From: Geodermatophilaceae bacterium
Lineage (GTDB): Bacteria; Actinomycetota; Actinomycetes; Mycobacteriales; Geodermatophilaceae
DNA length: 20,485 nucleotides
Reading direction: 5' to 3'
Assembly (NCBI GenBank): GCA_013813215.1
Contig: JACCSC010000450.1
Coordinates: 1 to 20,485, forward strand
Below the pieces are notes generated by a model. That model made no database searches, was not told the origin of the DNA, and saw nothing but the letters and a program-made list of their open reading frames with translations. Below are positions 8,071-15,393 of the stretch, piece by piece (the stretch's first letter is position 1; the number at the start of each line of letters is the position of its first letter). A program made the translations under genes and the position numbers.

Positions 8071-9788
8071 CGGCCACCCTCACCGCGCTCCGGCCGGTGA
8101 TCTGCGTGCCGCCGCAGCCGCACCGCGACCGGGCGGCCGCCGACGCCGCACGGCAGGGCCGGTTCAGCCATCACGGCCGAAGCCTCACCCTCGGCCGCCG
8201 GCCGGACTGGCGCTGTCCGGGCCGGATCGCCGACGAGGAGTGGCGGATCGAGTGGCTGAAGTTCTACGTCGGGCACGACCTGGCCGCCGCCTTTGCCGAG
8301 ACCGGTGACGTGGACTACCTGCGGACCTGGGAGGACATGGTCGAGTCGTTCATCGAGCAGGTCCCGGTCGGGCAGGACAGCTCGGACGTCTCGGCCCGGC
8401 GGGTGCAGCACTGGCTCTACACCTGGCAAGGTTTGGCGGCCGCGCCGACGTACCGCGGACTCCGGGACGGGCTGGCCGAGCGCCTCACCGCGCGGATCGG
8501 GGCCGAGGGCCAGCACCTCGCCGAGCACCTCACCGCGGAGCGCAACCACCGCACCTTGGAGCTCTACACCCTGCTGCTCACCGGGCTCGCCCTCGGCGAC
8601 ACCCCACGGGCCTTGGCGGCCTTGGATCTGTTGGCGGACAATGCGAAACACGACATCTGGGCCGATGGCGTCCACCGCGAGTGCAGCCCGGACTACCACC
8701 TGCTCGTGTTGCGGTCGCTGGTCGGAGCGATCGTGAACGCTCGGGCCGAGGGCCTGCCGGTCCCAGCCACCCTGCTCGACCGGGTCGACCGCGCCTGCGA
8801 CGTCGCGCTGCACCTGCAGCGCCCCGACGGGCTGACGTCGGCGCTGTCCGACGGCGACTGCGTGGACTTCGGCGAGCTGCTCGGCTTCGCGGCCGGTGCG
8901 CTGGGGCGGGCGGATCTGGCCTGGGTGGCCAGCCGCGGCCGCACCGGCATACCCCCGGCGCGGGGTAACGTCAGCTTCCCGGTCGGCGGCTACCACGTGC
9001 AGCGCACCGGCTGGGCCGCACCGGATCGCTTCGCGGTCTTCGACTGCGGTCCGCTCGGCGACGGCGGGCACGGCCACTACGACCAGCTCGCGCTCGAGCT
9101 GTACGCCGGCGCGCCGTTCGTCGTCGACCCGGGCCGGTTCACCTACGAGGCCGGCAGCCCGTGGCGGCGCTGGTTCAAGGGCACGCCTGCCCACAACACA
9201 GTGACAGTGGACGGCCAGGACCAGACGCCGTACCGGCCGGGCAGACCGAAGGGGGAGCAGTCGGTGGCCCGGCTGCTCGGGCGGTGGACGGTGCCCGGGC
9301 TCGACGTGATCCGCGGACAGGTGCACAGCCCGGCGTACGACGCCGTACACACCCGCACCGTGGGCTTCGTCGCGGGCGAGTTCTGGATCGTGCACGACCG
9401 GCTCCGGGGGAACACGCCGCACCGGTACGCCGCCCGCTGGCAGCTCGCGCCGCAGGCGCAGGGACGAACGACGGCAACGTGCGACGAGGGGCAGGCAGTG
9501 CTGCGCAGCCCGGTCGGCTCGCTGGTCGTCCCGGTCGGGTACGGCGCGGTCGGCGTGGAGGAGGGGTGGGTCGCGCCTTCATACGGCGAGAAGCACCGCG
9601 CCCCGCTGGTCGCCGTGCGAGCCGCGGGGTGCGACGCCGATCTGATCACCGTCCTGTTCCCCGGCGACGTGGTCCCGGCCGTCGAAGTGTCGACCTGCGT
9701 CGAGGGTGCCCTCCAGCTACGGGTCGGTGGGCGCACGGTGCGGTGGGAGCTGCCCGCCGGTCGGCTGAGCGCGGGTTCGCCGTGCTGA
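8067..9788 (+). CDS. Heparinase II/III family protein, no signal peptide
   Basis: A 573-residue protein with the two-part architecture of heparinase II/III and alginate-lyase-like polysaccharide lyases: an alpha/alpha toroid (about 1-290) and a beta-sandwich. Candidate active-site residues are N160/H161 in AERNHRT, the HRECSPDYH segment, H335 and H337 in GGHGHYDQ, Y360 in FTYEAG, and H376/N377 in AHNTV. Known family members cleave uronic-acid glycans by beta-elimination, and the same fold occurs in the dermatan sulfate C5-epimerase. There is no N-terminal signal sequence or membrane helix, so it is predicted to be cytoplasmic, unlike degradative secreted lyases. It sits inside the glycan-synthesis operon with overlaps on both sides (4 and 7 nt). 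It may trim, edit or epimerise a uronate-containing intermediate; this role is inference. Confidence 0.9.
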   Translation: MTATLTALRPVICVPPQPHRDRAAADAARQGRFSHHGRSLTLGRRPDWRCPGRIADEEWRIEWLKFYVGHDLAAAFAETGDVDYLRTWEDMVESFIEQVPVGQDSSDVSARRVQHWLYTWQGLAAAPTYRGLRDGLAERLTARIGAEGQHLAEHLTAERNHRTLELYTLLLTGLALGDTPRALAALDLLADNAKHDIWADGVHRECSPDYHLLVLRSLVGAIVNARAEGLPVPATLLDRVDRACDVALHLQRPDGLTSALSDGDCVDFGELLGFAAGALGRADLAWVASRGRTGIPPARGNVSFPVGGYHVQRTGWAAPDRFAVFDCGPLGDGGHGHYDQLALELYAGAPFVVDPGRFTYEAGSPWRRWFKGTPAHNTVTVDGQDQTPYRPGRPKGEQSVARLLGRWTVPGLDVIRGQVHSPAYDAVHTRTVGFVAGEFWIVHDRLRGNTPHRYAARWQLAPQAQGRTTATCDEGQAVLRSPVGSLVVPVGYGAVGVEEGWVAPSYGEKHRAPLVAVRAAGCDADLITVLFPGDVVPAVEVSTCVEGALQLRVGGRTVRWELPAGRLSAGSPC

Positions 9789-11032
9789 CGGCGGTGGCCC
9801 AGCCGACCGGGTTCGCCCCCGACCCGATGGTGCGCAGCCGCGACCGGCTGCTGGACCCGGTCGGGACGGCCGCTCACCTGTCCGCACTTCTCGGTCGAGC
9901 TCCCGCGAACGCCACGTTGGTCCGGACGAAGTACCGGATCGCCGAAAGCCTGCGGGTCCTCTACCGACTCGACGACGGTCCGCTGGTCACCGGTCGGGCG
10001 TTCGCCTCGACCGAGGCGGCGGCCACGGCGTACCAGCGGGCCCTGGCCGCGCCCGGGCGGCCGGCGGTGCACGATCCGGAACTCGCGACGGTCTGGTGGA
10101 CGTTCCCGGACGACCGCCGGCTGCGCACGCTGGCGGCGGTCCTGAACCCTGACCCGGTCCGGCTGGGCCTGCCCCATCCGGGGTGGACCGCCAGCGAACT
10201 GGTCGAGTACGCGCCGGAGCGCTCCGCGACGTTCCGGGCGGCCGACGCGCGCGGCGACACGGTGGGCTACGTCAAGGCCTACGCGCCCGGCACCGTCGAC
10301 GTCGGCGGACTGGCCCGGCGGTACGCCGCCGTGGCCGGCGTCCTCACCGAGACGCCGGGCGGCCCGGTGACGCCGCGGCCGCTGGGCTGGGCACCGACCG
10401 CCGGTCTGCTCATGCTGAGCCCCGTGCCCGGGCTTCGGTGGGTCGACCTCCCCCCGGACGAGCTGCCCTCCACCCTGCACCGGCTGGGCGCGGCGTTCGC
10501 CGCGGTCCACGGGATCGCGTCACCACCGGGTCTGTCGCCGTTCGGGCGGCTGCGCCAGTCCCGGCTCCGCACCAGCGCGGAGCTGGTGGCGCGGGCTCGC
10601 CGGGACGTCGCCGACGTGGTCACCGAGCTGGCCGCCCGCCTCGCGGACGGTCCGCCGCCGGGTGAGCCCCCTGTCGTGCTGCACGGTGACTGCCACCCCA
10701 AGAACGCCCTCGTCGACGGCGAACAGATAGGCCTGGTCGATCTGGACCAGGCCGGGACCGGCCCGGCGGCAGCCGACCTCGGCAGCCTGCTCGCCCGGCT
10801 GCACGTGGACGAACTGGTCGGGGGCCCGTCGGCCGCTCCCCTGGCCGCCGCGGTGAGCGCCGGGTACGCCGGTGTGCGGCCGCTGCCCGGCGACCGGTCG
10901 TTGCAGTGGCACACGGCCGCTGCCCTGCTGGCCGAGCAGGCGATGCGGGCGGTCAACCGGGTCCGGCTGCCCGTGCTGGACCGGCTCGACGCGTTGCTCG
11001 ACCTCGCGGTCGCAGTGCTGGACGGCCGATGA
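9782..11032 (+). CDS. Aminoglycoside-phosphotransferase-fold kinase
   Basis: APH/choline-kinase-fold protein, 416 residues from the GTG at 9782. The catalytic loop is intact: LHGDCHPKN with H301, D303 and N308, followed by the metal-binding LVDLDQAG with D320 and D322. The N-terminal lobe is less conserved, as is usual in this superfamily. The chosen GTG overlaps the heparinase-like gene by 7 nt; alternatives are GTG 9794 and ATG 9827, and the upstream ribosome binding site is weak, so the exact start is uncertain by up to 15 codons. Related proteins phosphorylate sugars, amino sugars or small alcohols. Here a sugar or lipid-linked glycan intermediate is a reasonable guess; antibiotic resistance is unlikely inside this operon. 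Confidence 0.87.
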   Translation: MLTAVAQPTGFAPDPMVRSRDRLLDPVGTAAHLSALLGRAPANATLVRTKYRIAESLRVLYRLDDGPLVTGRAFASTEAAATAYQRALAAPGRPAVHDPELATVWWTFPDDRRLRTLAAVLNPDPVRLGLPHPGWTASELVEYAPERSATFRAADARGDTVGYVKAYAPGTVDVGGLARRYAAVAGVLTETPGGPVTPRPLGWAPTAGLLMLSPVPGLRWVDLPPDELPSTLHRLGAAFAAVHGIASPPGLSPFGRLRQSRLRTSAELVARARRDVADVVTELAARLADGPPPGEPPVVLHGDCHPKNALVDGEQIGLVDLDQAGTGPAAADLGSLLARLHVDELVGGPSAAPLAAAVSAGYAGVRPLPGDRSLQWHTAAALLAEQAMRAVNRVRLPVLDRLDALLDLAVAVLDGR

Positions 11033-12183
11033 CGTCGCGACGGCTGCTCTTCTACTGCCAGCACTCGCTCGGGCTGGGCCACCTGGCCCGCTCGCTCCGG
11101 CTGGCCGAGGCGCTGGCCGGCGAGTTCGATGTCGTGCTGCTCAACGGTGGTCGCTTCCCGCCGGGCGCGCGGGTCGACCCGCGGATCGAGGTGGTCGCCC
11201 TGCCGCCGCTGGGGCACGACGAGCAGCACAAACTGGTGTCGCACGATCGCCGGCTGACGGTGGACCAGGCCAAGCAGCTGCGCCGTGACGCCCTGCTCGA
11301 CGCCCTGGACCGTTGCGATCCGGCCGTCCTGTTGGTCGAGATGTACCCGTTCGGTCGGCGCAAGTTCGAGTTCGAACTGCTGCCGTTGCTGCGTGCGGCC
11401 CGGCGGCCCGGCGGGCCGCGGATCGTGTGCAGCGTGCGGGACATCCTGGTCAGCCGTCGGGAAGATCAGGCGGCGTACGACGAACGGATCCGGGCCCGCG
11501 TCGAGGAGTTCTTCGACGCCGTCCTGGTGCACTCCGACCCCGCGTTCGCCCGGCTGTCCGAGTCCTTCGCGCCGATGAATCCCCTGCTGGTTCCAGTGCA
11601 CCACACCGGCTTCGTGGCTCCGCCCATCCCGACATTCCGGTCCGCCGAGCGCCGACTGCTCGTGTCCGCCGGCGGCGGGATGGTGGGGGAGCCGCTGGTC
11701 CGCGCCGCGGTCGAGGTCCACGGCGAACTGGCCGCGCGCACCGGCCTGACCACGACCGTCGTCGCCGGGCCGTTCCTGCCCGAACCCGCCTGGCGTCGGC
11801 TGGCGGCCGCCGCAGCCGGTTCGGCCAGCCTGTCGGCGGTCCGCCAGGTCGACGACCTGTGCGCCGAGATCGCCGCCTCCACGCTGTCGCTCAGCCAGTG
11901 CGGCTACAACACCGCGATGGACCTGCTCCGGGCCGGTACGCCGGCGGTGGTCGTCCCGTACGCCGAGGGGGACGAGGACGAGCAGACCCGCCGCGCGCAG
12001 CGGTTGCAGGACCTGGGGGTGCTGCGCAGTGTTCCGGCCGCTCGGCTGACATCCGAGCTGTTGCTGGCGGCCCTGCTCGGCGTCGCGTCCGGGCGCGAGC
12101 GCACGCAACTGGACCTGTCCGGCGCGGGGGCCACCGCCCGGCTGCTGGCCGCCCTCCGCACGACGCACGGCGTGCCGGCGTGA
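11029..12183 (+). CDS. Glycosyltransferase, COG4671 (second copy)
   Basis: GT-B glycosyltransferase of 384 residues. It matches the COG4671 pattern well: FYCQHSLGLGHLARSLRLAE at the N-terminus, VEMYPFGRRKFEFELLPLL in the middle, then CSVRDILVSR and DAVLVHSDPAF. The donor domain has VSAGGGMVGEPLV and SQCGYNTAMDLLRAGTPAVVVPY. The ATG at 11029 overlaps the kinase stop (ATGA) and gives the expected family N-terminus. It is more typical of the family than its relative at 1673-2794; the two copies lie in opposite arms of the cluster. Donor and acceptor are not known. Confidence 0.92.
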   Translation: MTSRRLLFYCQHSLGLGHLARSLRLAEALAGEFDVVLLNGGRFPPGARVDPRIEVVALPPLGHDEQHKLVSHDRRLTVDQAKQLRRDALLDALDRCDPAVLLVEMYPFGRRKFEFELLPLLRAARRPGGPRIVCSVRDILVSRREDQAAYDERIRARVEEFFDAVLVHSDPAFARLSESFAPMNPLLVPVHHTGFVAPPIPTFRSAERRLLVSAGGGMVGEPLVRAAVEVHGELAARTGLTTTVVAGPFLPEPAWRRLAAAAAGSASLSAVRQVDDLCAEIAASTLSLSQCGYNTAMDLLRAGTPAVVVPYAEGDEDEQTRRAQRLQDLGVLRSVPAARLTSELLLAALLGVASGRERTQLDLSGAGATARLLAALRTTHGVPA

Positions 12184-12905
12184 CCTGGCTGGACCCGCTG
12201 CGGGCCGCCCTGGACGCCGCCCCTACGCCGTGCCCGGTGTTCTTCCGCGACGACGACGCCGGTTGGGGGGACGCCGAGCTGCTCGCCCTGCTCGACGTCT
12301 TCGACCGCCACGGCGTACCGGTCGACGTCGCCGTCATCCCGGCCGCGCTGCACCCGCGGCTGGTCACCGAACTGCGCCGCCCGTCCGGGACGAGGCTGCG
12401 GCTGCACCAACACGGCAGCACACACGACAACCACGAGCTGACCGGCCGCAAGCACGAGTTCGGGCCGAGCCGGGATCACGCCGCGCAGGCGGCCGATATC
12501 GAACGCGGGCGGGAGCTGTTGCAGCAGGCCTTCGGCGCGGCGTGCGAGCCGATCTTCACCCCGCCGTGGAACCGTTGCACGCCCGTCACGGTCGACGTCC
12601 TGGTCGAGCAGGGGTTCGCGGTGCTGTCGCGGGACAGCACAGCCGGCCGGTTCGACCGGCCCTACCTCGCGGAGATCCAGGTCGGCGTCGACTGGTTCGG
12701 TCACCGCCAAGGGGTGCGCTGGAGTCGGGCCGAACTCGCTGAGCGGCTCGCCGCGGGCGTCAGCGAGGGTGGGCCCCTGGGCGTGATGCTCCACCATGCC
12801 GTGACCGACGCCTGCGAGCTGGCCATGGTGGACGAGCTGGTCGGCCTCGTGGCCCGGCATCCGGGCGCCGCCCCGACCACGATCCATGCGCTGGCATCCG
12901 CGTGA
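12180..12905 (+). CDS. NodB-like polysaccharide deacetylase family protein, non-canonical motifs, cytoplasmic
   Basis: A 241-residue protein that fits a trimmed NodB (carbohydrate esterase 4-like) barrel. Motif 1 is FRDDDAGW (D24-D26) in place of the usual TFDDG. The metal-binding motif 2 appears as HQHGSTHDNH (H78, H82, H85). Motif 3 is FTPPWNR (126-132), and a late MLHHAV (H205/H206) can supply the second histidine. It has no signal peptide, whereas most cell-wall deacetylases are secreted, so the substrate is probably a cytoplasmic sugar nucleotide or lipid-linked sugar. The GTG at 12180 overlaps the glycosyltransferase stop as GTGA, and the stop overlaps the next start the same way. If the dehydrogenase makes an N-acetylated uronic acid, deacetylation of that sugar would be a logical step; this is inference. 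Confidence 0.82.
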   Translation: MTWLDPLRAALDAAPTPCPVFFRDDDAGWGDAELLALLDVFDRHGVPVDVAVIPAALHPRLVTELRRPSGTRLRLHQHGSTHDNHELTGRKHEFGPSRDHAAQAADIERGRELLQQAFGAACEPIFTPPWNRCTPVTVDVLVEQGFAVLSRDSTAGRFDRPYLAEIQVGVDWFGHRQGVRWSRAELAERLAAGVSEGGPLGVMLHHAVTDACELAMVDELVGLVARHPGAAPTTIHALASA

Positions 12906-14017
12906 AGCCCGTCGACGCCGCGTTGATCGGCAACCGCGTCGCCGCCTGGGCGGGCGACCGGGGCTGGCCGAGCAGCGGTTGGGTACGCGAGTACGGCCGC
13001 GTCCGACCCGACGGCGAGCCGCGGGCGGTCCTGGGCTTCGCGCACGCCGAGGGCCTCGCGGTCCGGGCCGAGATCCAGCGGTCGGGGACGGTGCGGATCT
13101 CCTCCGCGGAAGACGATGCCGCCCTCCCCGGCTTGGCGCCGGTGCTCGCGACGCTGCGGAACCCGCGCATCCTGCGGTACCGCCCGGGGCACCGCTGCAC
13201 GGTGCGCGGGGACACCGACCGCGGGCCGCGGATCGTCAAGGTCGCCCCGGACGGTGCGCGGCACGTCGCGGGCGCCCGTCTGCTGTGGGCCGCGCGTCGG
13301 CAGTTGCCGTTCGCTGTCGCCGAACCCTGCGACTGGGACCCCGACACGCAGTCCGCCTGGTACGCCGTCGTACCGGGTGCTCCGATCGACGCCAAGCTCC
13401 TCGGTCCGGACGCGGCTCCGCTCGCCGCCCGGCTCGGGACGGCGCTCGCTGGGCTGGCGCGCGCCGAGATCGCACCCGGAGGCCGGGAGGGCCCGGCCGA
13501 ACAGCTGGCCCGCAGCGGGCGCGCCGTCACCCGGGCGGCGGCCGCGTTGCCCGCGCTCGGCAGTGAGCTGGCCGAACTCTGGACCGGCTTCCAGGAGCAG
13601 CACGCCCGGCTGGCACCGCGGCTGCTGGTTCCCGTGCACGGCGCCCCGCACCAGCACCAGTGGCTGGCCGACGGTGACCGGTTGGGGCTCATCGACTTCG
13701 ACCGGTTCGCACTGGGAGATCCGGAGCTGGACCTGGCCACCCTGCTCGTCGAGCTGGCCGACGAGTCCGATCGCCGGCTGCCGATGCCGGTGCTCATCGA
13801 GGCCGCAGTGGCCGGCTACGCGGCGGGGGACGTATCGCTGGACCGGCGGCGGCTGGGGCTGTACCTGGCGCACAAGCGAATGGCCAAGGCGTGTCGGACG
13901 GCTCATGCCCTGCGTGCCGACGCCGAGTGCCGGACCCGCCGCCATCTGGCGACCGCTCGGACGGCGCTGCGCGGGGTCGACCAGGAGCGATCCGGGAGGC
14001 GACTCGCAACGCATTAG
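12902..14017 (+). CDS. APH-fold protein with altered catalytic loop, possible pseudokinase
   Basis: A 371-residue protein whose C-terminal half has the phosphotransferase fold. The catalytic loop reads VHGAPHQHQWL: H246 is kept, the catalytic Asp is A248, and the usual Asn is Q253. The metal-binding LIDFDRF (D265, D267) and the following GDPELDLATLL are well preserved. Gln at the Asn position also occurs in maltokinases, but those keep the Asp. The protein may therefore bind nucleotide without phosphotransfer, or use another base. The GTG at 12902 overlaps the upstream stop (GTGA). It is the last gene of the plus arm and pairs with the intact kinase at 9782-11032, which suggests a regulatory or scaffold partner; this is inference. 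Confidence 0.85.
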   Translation: MKPVDAALIGNRVAAWAGDRGWPSSGWVREYGRVRPDGEPRAVLGFAHAEGLAVRAEIQRSGTVRISSAEDDAALPGLAPVLATLRNPRILRYRPGHRCTVRGDTDRGPRIVKVAPDGARHVAGARLLWAARRQLPFAVAEPCDWDPDTQSAWYAVVPGAPIDAKLLGPDAAPLAARLGTALAGLARAEIAPGGREGPAEQLARSGRAVTRAAAALPALGSELAELWTGFQEQHARLAPRLLVPVHGAPHQHQWLADGDRLGLIDFDRFALGDPELDLATLLVELADESDRRLPMPVLIEAAVAGYAAGDVSLDRRRLGLYLAHKRMAKACRTAHALRADAECRTRRHLATARTALRGVDQERSGRRLATH

Positions 14018-14037
14018 GCGTCGCCACGACAGCTGAT

Positions 14038-14052
14038 TGGACATTCTGTCCA
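14038..14052. promoter_or_regulatory. 15-bp inverted repeat upstream of the ECF sigma gene
   Basis: TGGACATTCTGTCCA has perfect 6-bp arms around a 3-nt centre. It lies between the end of the glycan operon and the ECF promoter candidate, where an operator is plausible. The stem is too short and has no T-run, so it is unlikely to be a terminator. Confidence 0.35.
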
Positions 14053-14067
14053 GGTGTGGCACCGCCG

Positions 14068-14093
14068 TGAACGCTTCTGCCGTCCCAGCCGTA
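14068..14093 (+). promoter_or_regulatory. Candidate ECF-type promoter for the sigma/anti-sigma operon
   Basis: TGAAC at 14068-14072 and CGTA at 14090-14093 are separated by 17 nt, close to the GAAC/CGTC-type -35 and -10 elements used by many ECF sigma factors, which often drive their own operon. It ends 43 nt before the chosen ATG at 14137. No other support is available from the sequence. Confidence 0.42.
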
Positions 14094-14136
14094 CACAGAG
14101 CAGAGCAGCTCCGGCATGAATCGTGAGAGGAGGGGG

Positions 14137-14698
14137 ATGAGGCTGCGGCTGGTGAAGCCGCAATCACGTGCAGCCGAGCCCTCGATGGCCACCGAGGCCG
14201 ACGTGCGGCTCGCCTACGACGCACACGGTGGTGAGCTCTACCGCTTCGCGCTCCGGGCGACCGGGGACGATGGTGCGTCGCAGGACATCGTGCAGGAAGT
14301 CTTCCTGCGGGCCTGGCGCTCGGCGGATCGGTTCGACCCGAACCTGGCCAGCCTGCGGGTGTGGTTGCTCGCGATCACGCGGAACGTGATCGTCGACCAT
14401 TCACCGCGCGGTGGGGGCCCGGCCCTGGCTGTGCGGGCTGACCGATCAACCCGACGACGCCGGACCCCCGGTGGCCGACCACTCCGACCACCTCGTCCAC
14501 GAATGGGTGGTGGCCGAAGCGCTGGAGCGCATCGGGGACGACCATCGGACCGCCTTGAGAGAGACCTACCTGCGGGACCGGTCGTACGCCGAGGTCGCCG
14601 ACGAACTCGGCATTCCGGTCGGGACCCTGCGCAGTCGGGTGTTCTACGGATTGAAAGCGCTACGAGCCGTGCTGGACGAGATGGAGGTGACACTGTGA
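14137..14698 (+). pseudogene. ECF sigma factor interrupted by an apparent +1 frameshift
   Basis: Region 2 of an ECF sigma factor is clear in one frame (LYRFALRATGDD, then DIVQEVFLRAWRSADRF and RVWLLAITRNVIVDH, up to about 14400). Region 4 is clear in the next frame (GARPWLCGLTDQPDD, then ALERIGDDHRTALRE, SYAEVADELGIPVGTLRSRV, to the stop at 14696-14698). Removing one base between 14401 and 14417 joins them into a normal 186-residue sigma factor. Dropping the T at 14401 gives the natural-looking VDHHRAVGARPW; dropping one G of the run 14413-14417 also works. The ATG at 14137 follows GAGAGGAGG closely; ATG 14116 and ATG 14185 are alternatives. The stop overlaps the anti-sigma GTG as GTGA. It may be a sequencing error, a real mutation or a recoding site. 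Calling it a pseudogene is provisional. Confidence 0.8.
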
Positions 14699-15378
14699 CC
14701 GACTATTCGGCGACCGACGACGCGCACCGCGACCTGCGGGAGGCCCTGGGTGCCTACGTGCTCGGGCAGTTGCCCCCCGCCGAAGCCGAAGCCGTCCGCG
14801 CGCACCTCGCGACCTGCGACGAATGCCGCGCCGAACTGGCCGAGCTGCAGCCGGTGGCCAGCGCGTTGGCCAGCATGCGGCGCCGTCCGGCCACCGGTGG
14901 ACCCACCCCGGCCGCACTGGGCTCCCGCATCGATTCCGCCATCGCCGGCGAGGCAGCACGGCGTCGGCGTACCACCTTGGTCCGTTCCCTGACCGGGCTG
15001 GCCGCCGCAGCCGCGCTCGTCGTCGTCGCGGTGCTCGGCGTCCGCGCGTTCACCGGAACCGAGGCCACCGCGCCGGTCCCGACCGCGGTGGACGTCCAGG
15101 TCGCGCCCGAACTCGACGACGTGACCGCCACCGCGGGGTACGTAGCCCACACCTGGGGGCTGGAGGTGAAGCTCACCACGGAGGGCCTCGACGCCGGGGA
15201 GAACTTCGAGGCGTTCGTCGTCGCTGAGGACGGCGCGGTCGTTCCGGCCGGGACCTTCGTCGGCGTGGGGGAGAACACGATGAACTGCAACTTGCAGTCC
15301 TTCGTGCTGCTGGCGGAGGCAGCCGGTTTCGAGATCCGCGACGACCAGGACCAGCTCGTGATGAGCGGCGACTTCTGA
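14695..15378 (+). CDS. Membrane anti-sigma factor with zinc-finger (HxxxCxxC) domain
   Basis: A 227-residue partner of the ECF sigma factor encoded just upstream. The N-terminal zinc anti-sigma domain has H37, C41 and C44 in AHLATCDECRAEL. After a flexible Pro/Arg segment there is one transmembrane helix (about 98-119), then an external beta-rich domain of about 105 residues with TWGLEVKLTTEGL and AGTFVGVGENTMNCNLQSF, a type seen in RskA-like anti-sigma factors. The start is GTG 14695, supported by GGAGG at 14683-14687 and by the GTGA overlap. The role is to hold the sigma factor at the membrane until an external signal releases it. The sigma region 2 frame is the same as this gene's frame and stays open through the shift, so unshifted translation would give a long sigma/anti-sigma fusion. 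Confidence 0.9.
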   Translation: MTDYSATDDAHRDLREALGAYVLGQLPPAEAEAVRAHLATCDECRAELAELQPVASALASMRRRPATGGPTPAALGSRIDSAIAGEAARRRRTTLVRSLTGLAAAAALVVVAVLGVRAFTGTEATAPVPTAVDVQVAPELDDVTATAGYVAHTWGLEVKLTTEGLDAGENFEAFVVAEDGAVVPAGTFVGVGENTMNCNLQSFVLLAEAAGFEIRDDQDQLVMSGDF

Positions 15379-15393
15379 CCCGACGCCCTGCTG

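Noticed and set aside
9782..11032. Aminoglycoside resistance gene
   Set aside because: Only the APH fold is shared; the gene is translationally coupled within a glycan operon, so a pathway kinase is more likely.
10279..12168. Open frame of 629 codons on the minus strand
   Set aside because: Antisense to the kinase and second COG4671 glycosyltransferase; no family resemblance.
14137..15378. A genuine sigma/anti-sigma fusion protein read in one frame
   Set aside because: The middle of that frame is non-conserved Arg/Pro-rich sequence, while the overlapping frame encodes a clear sigma region 4, so the fusion is an artefact of the frameshift.
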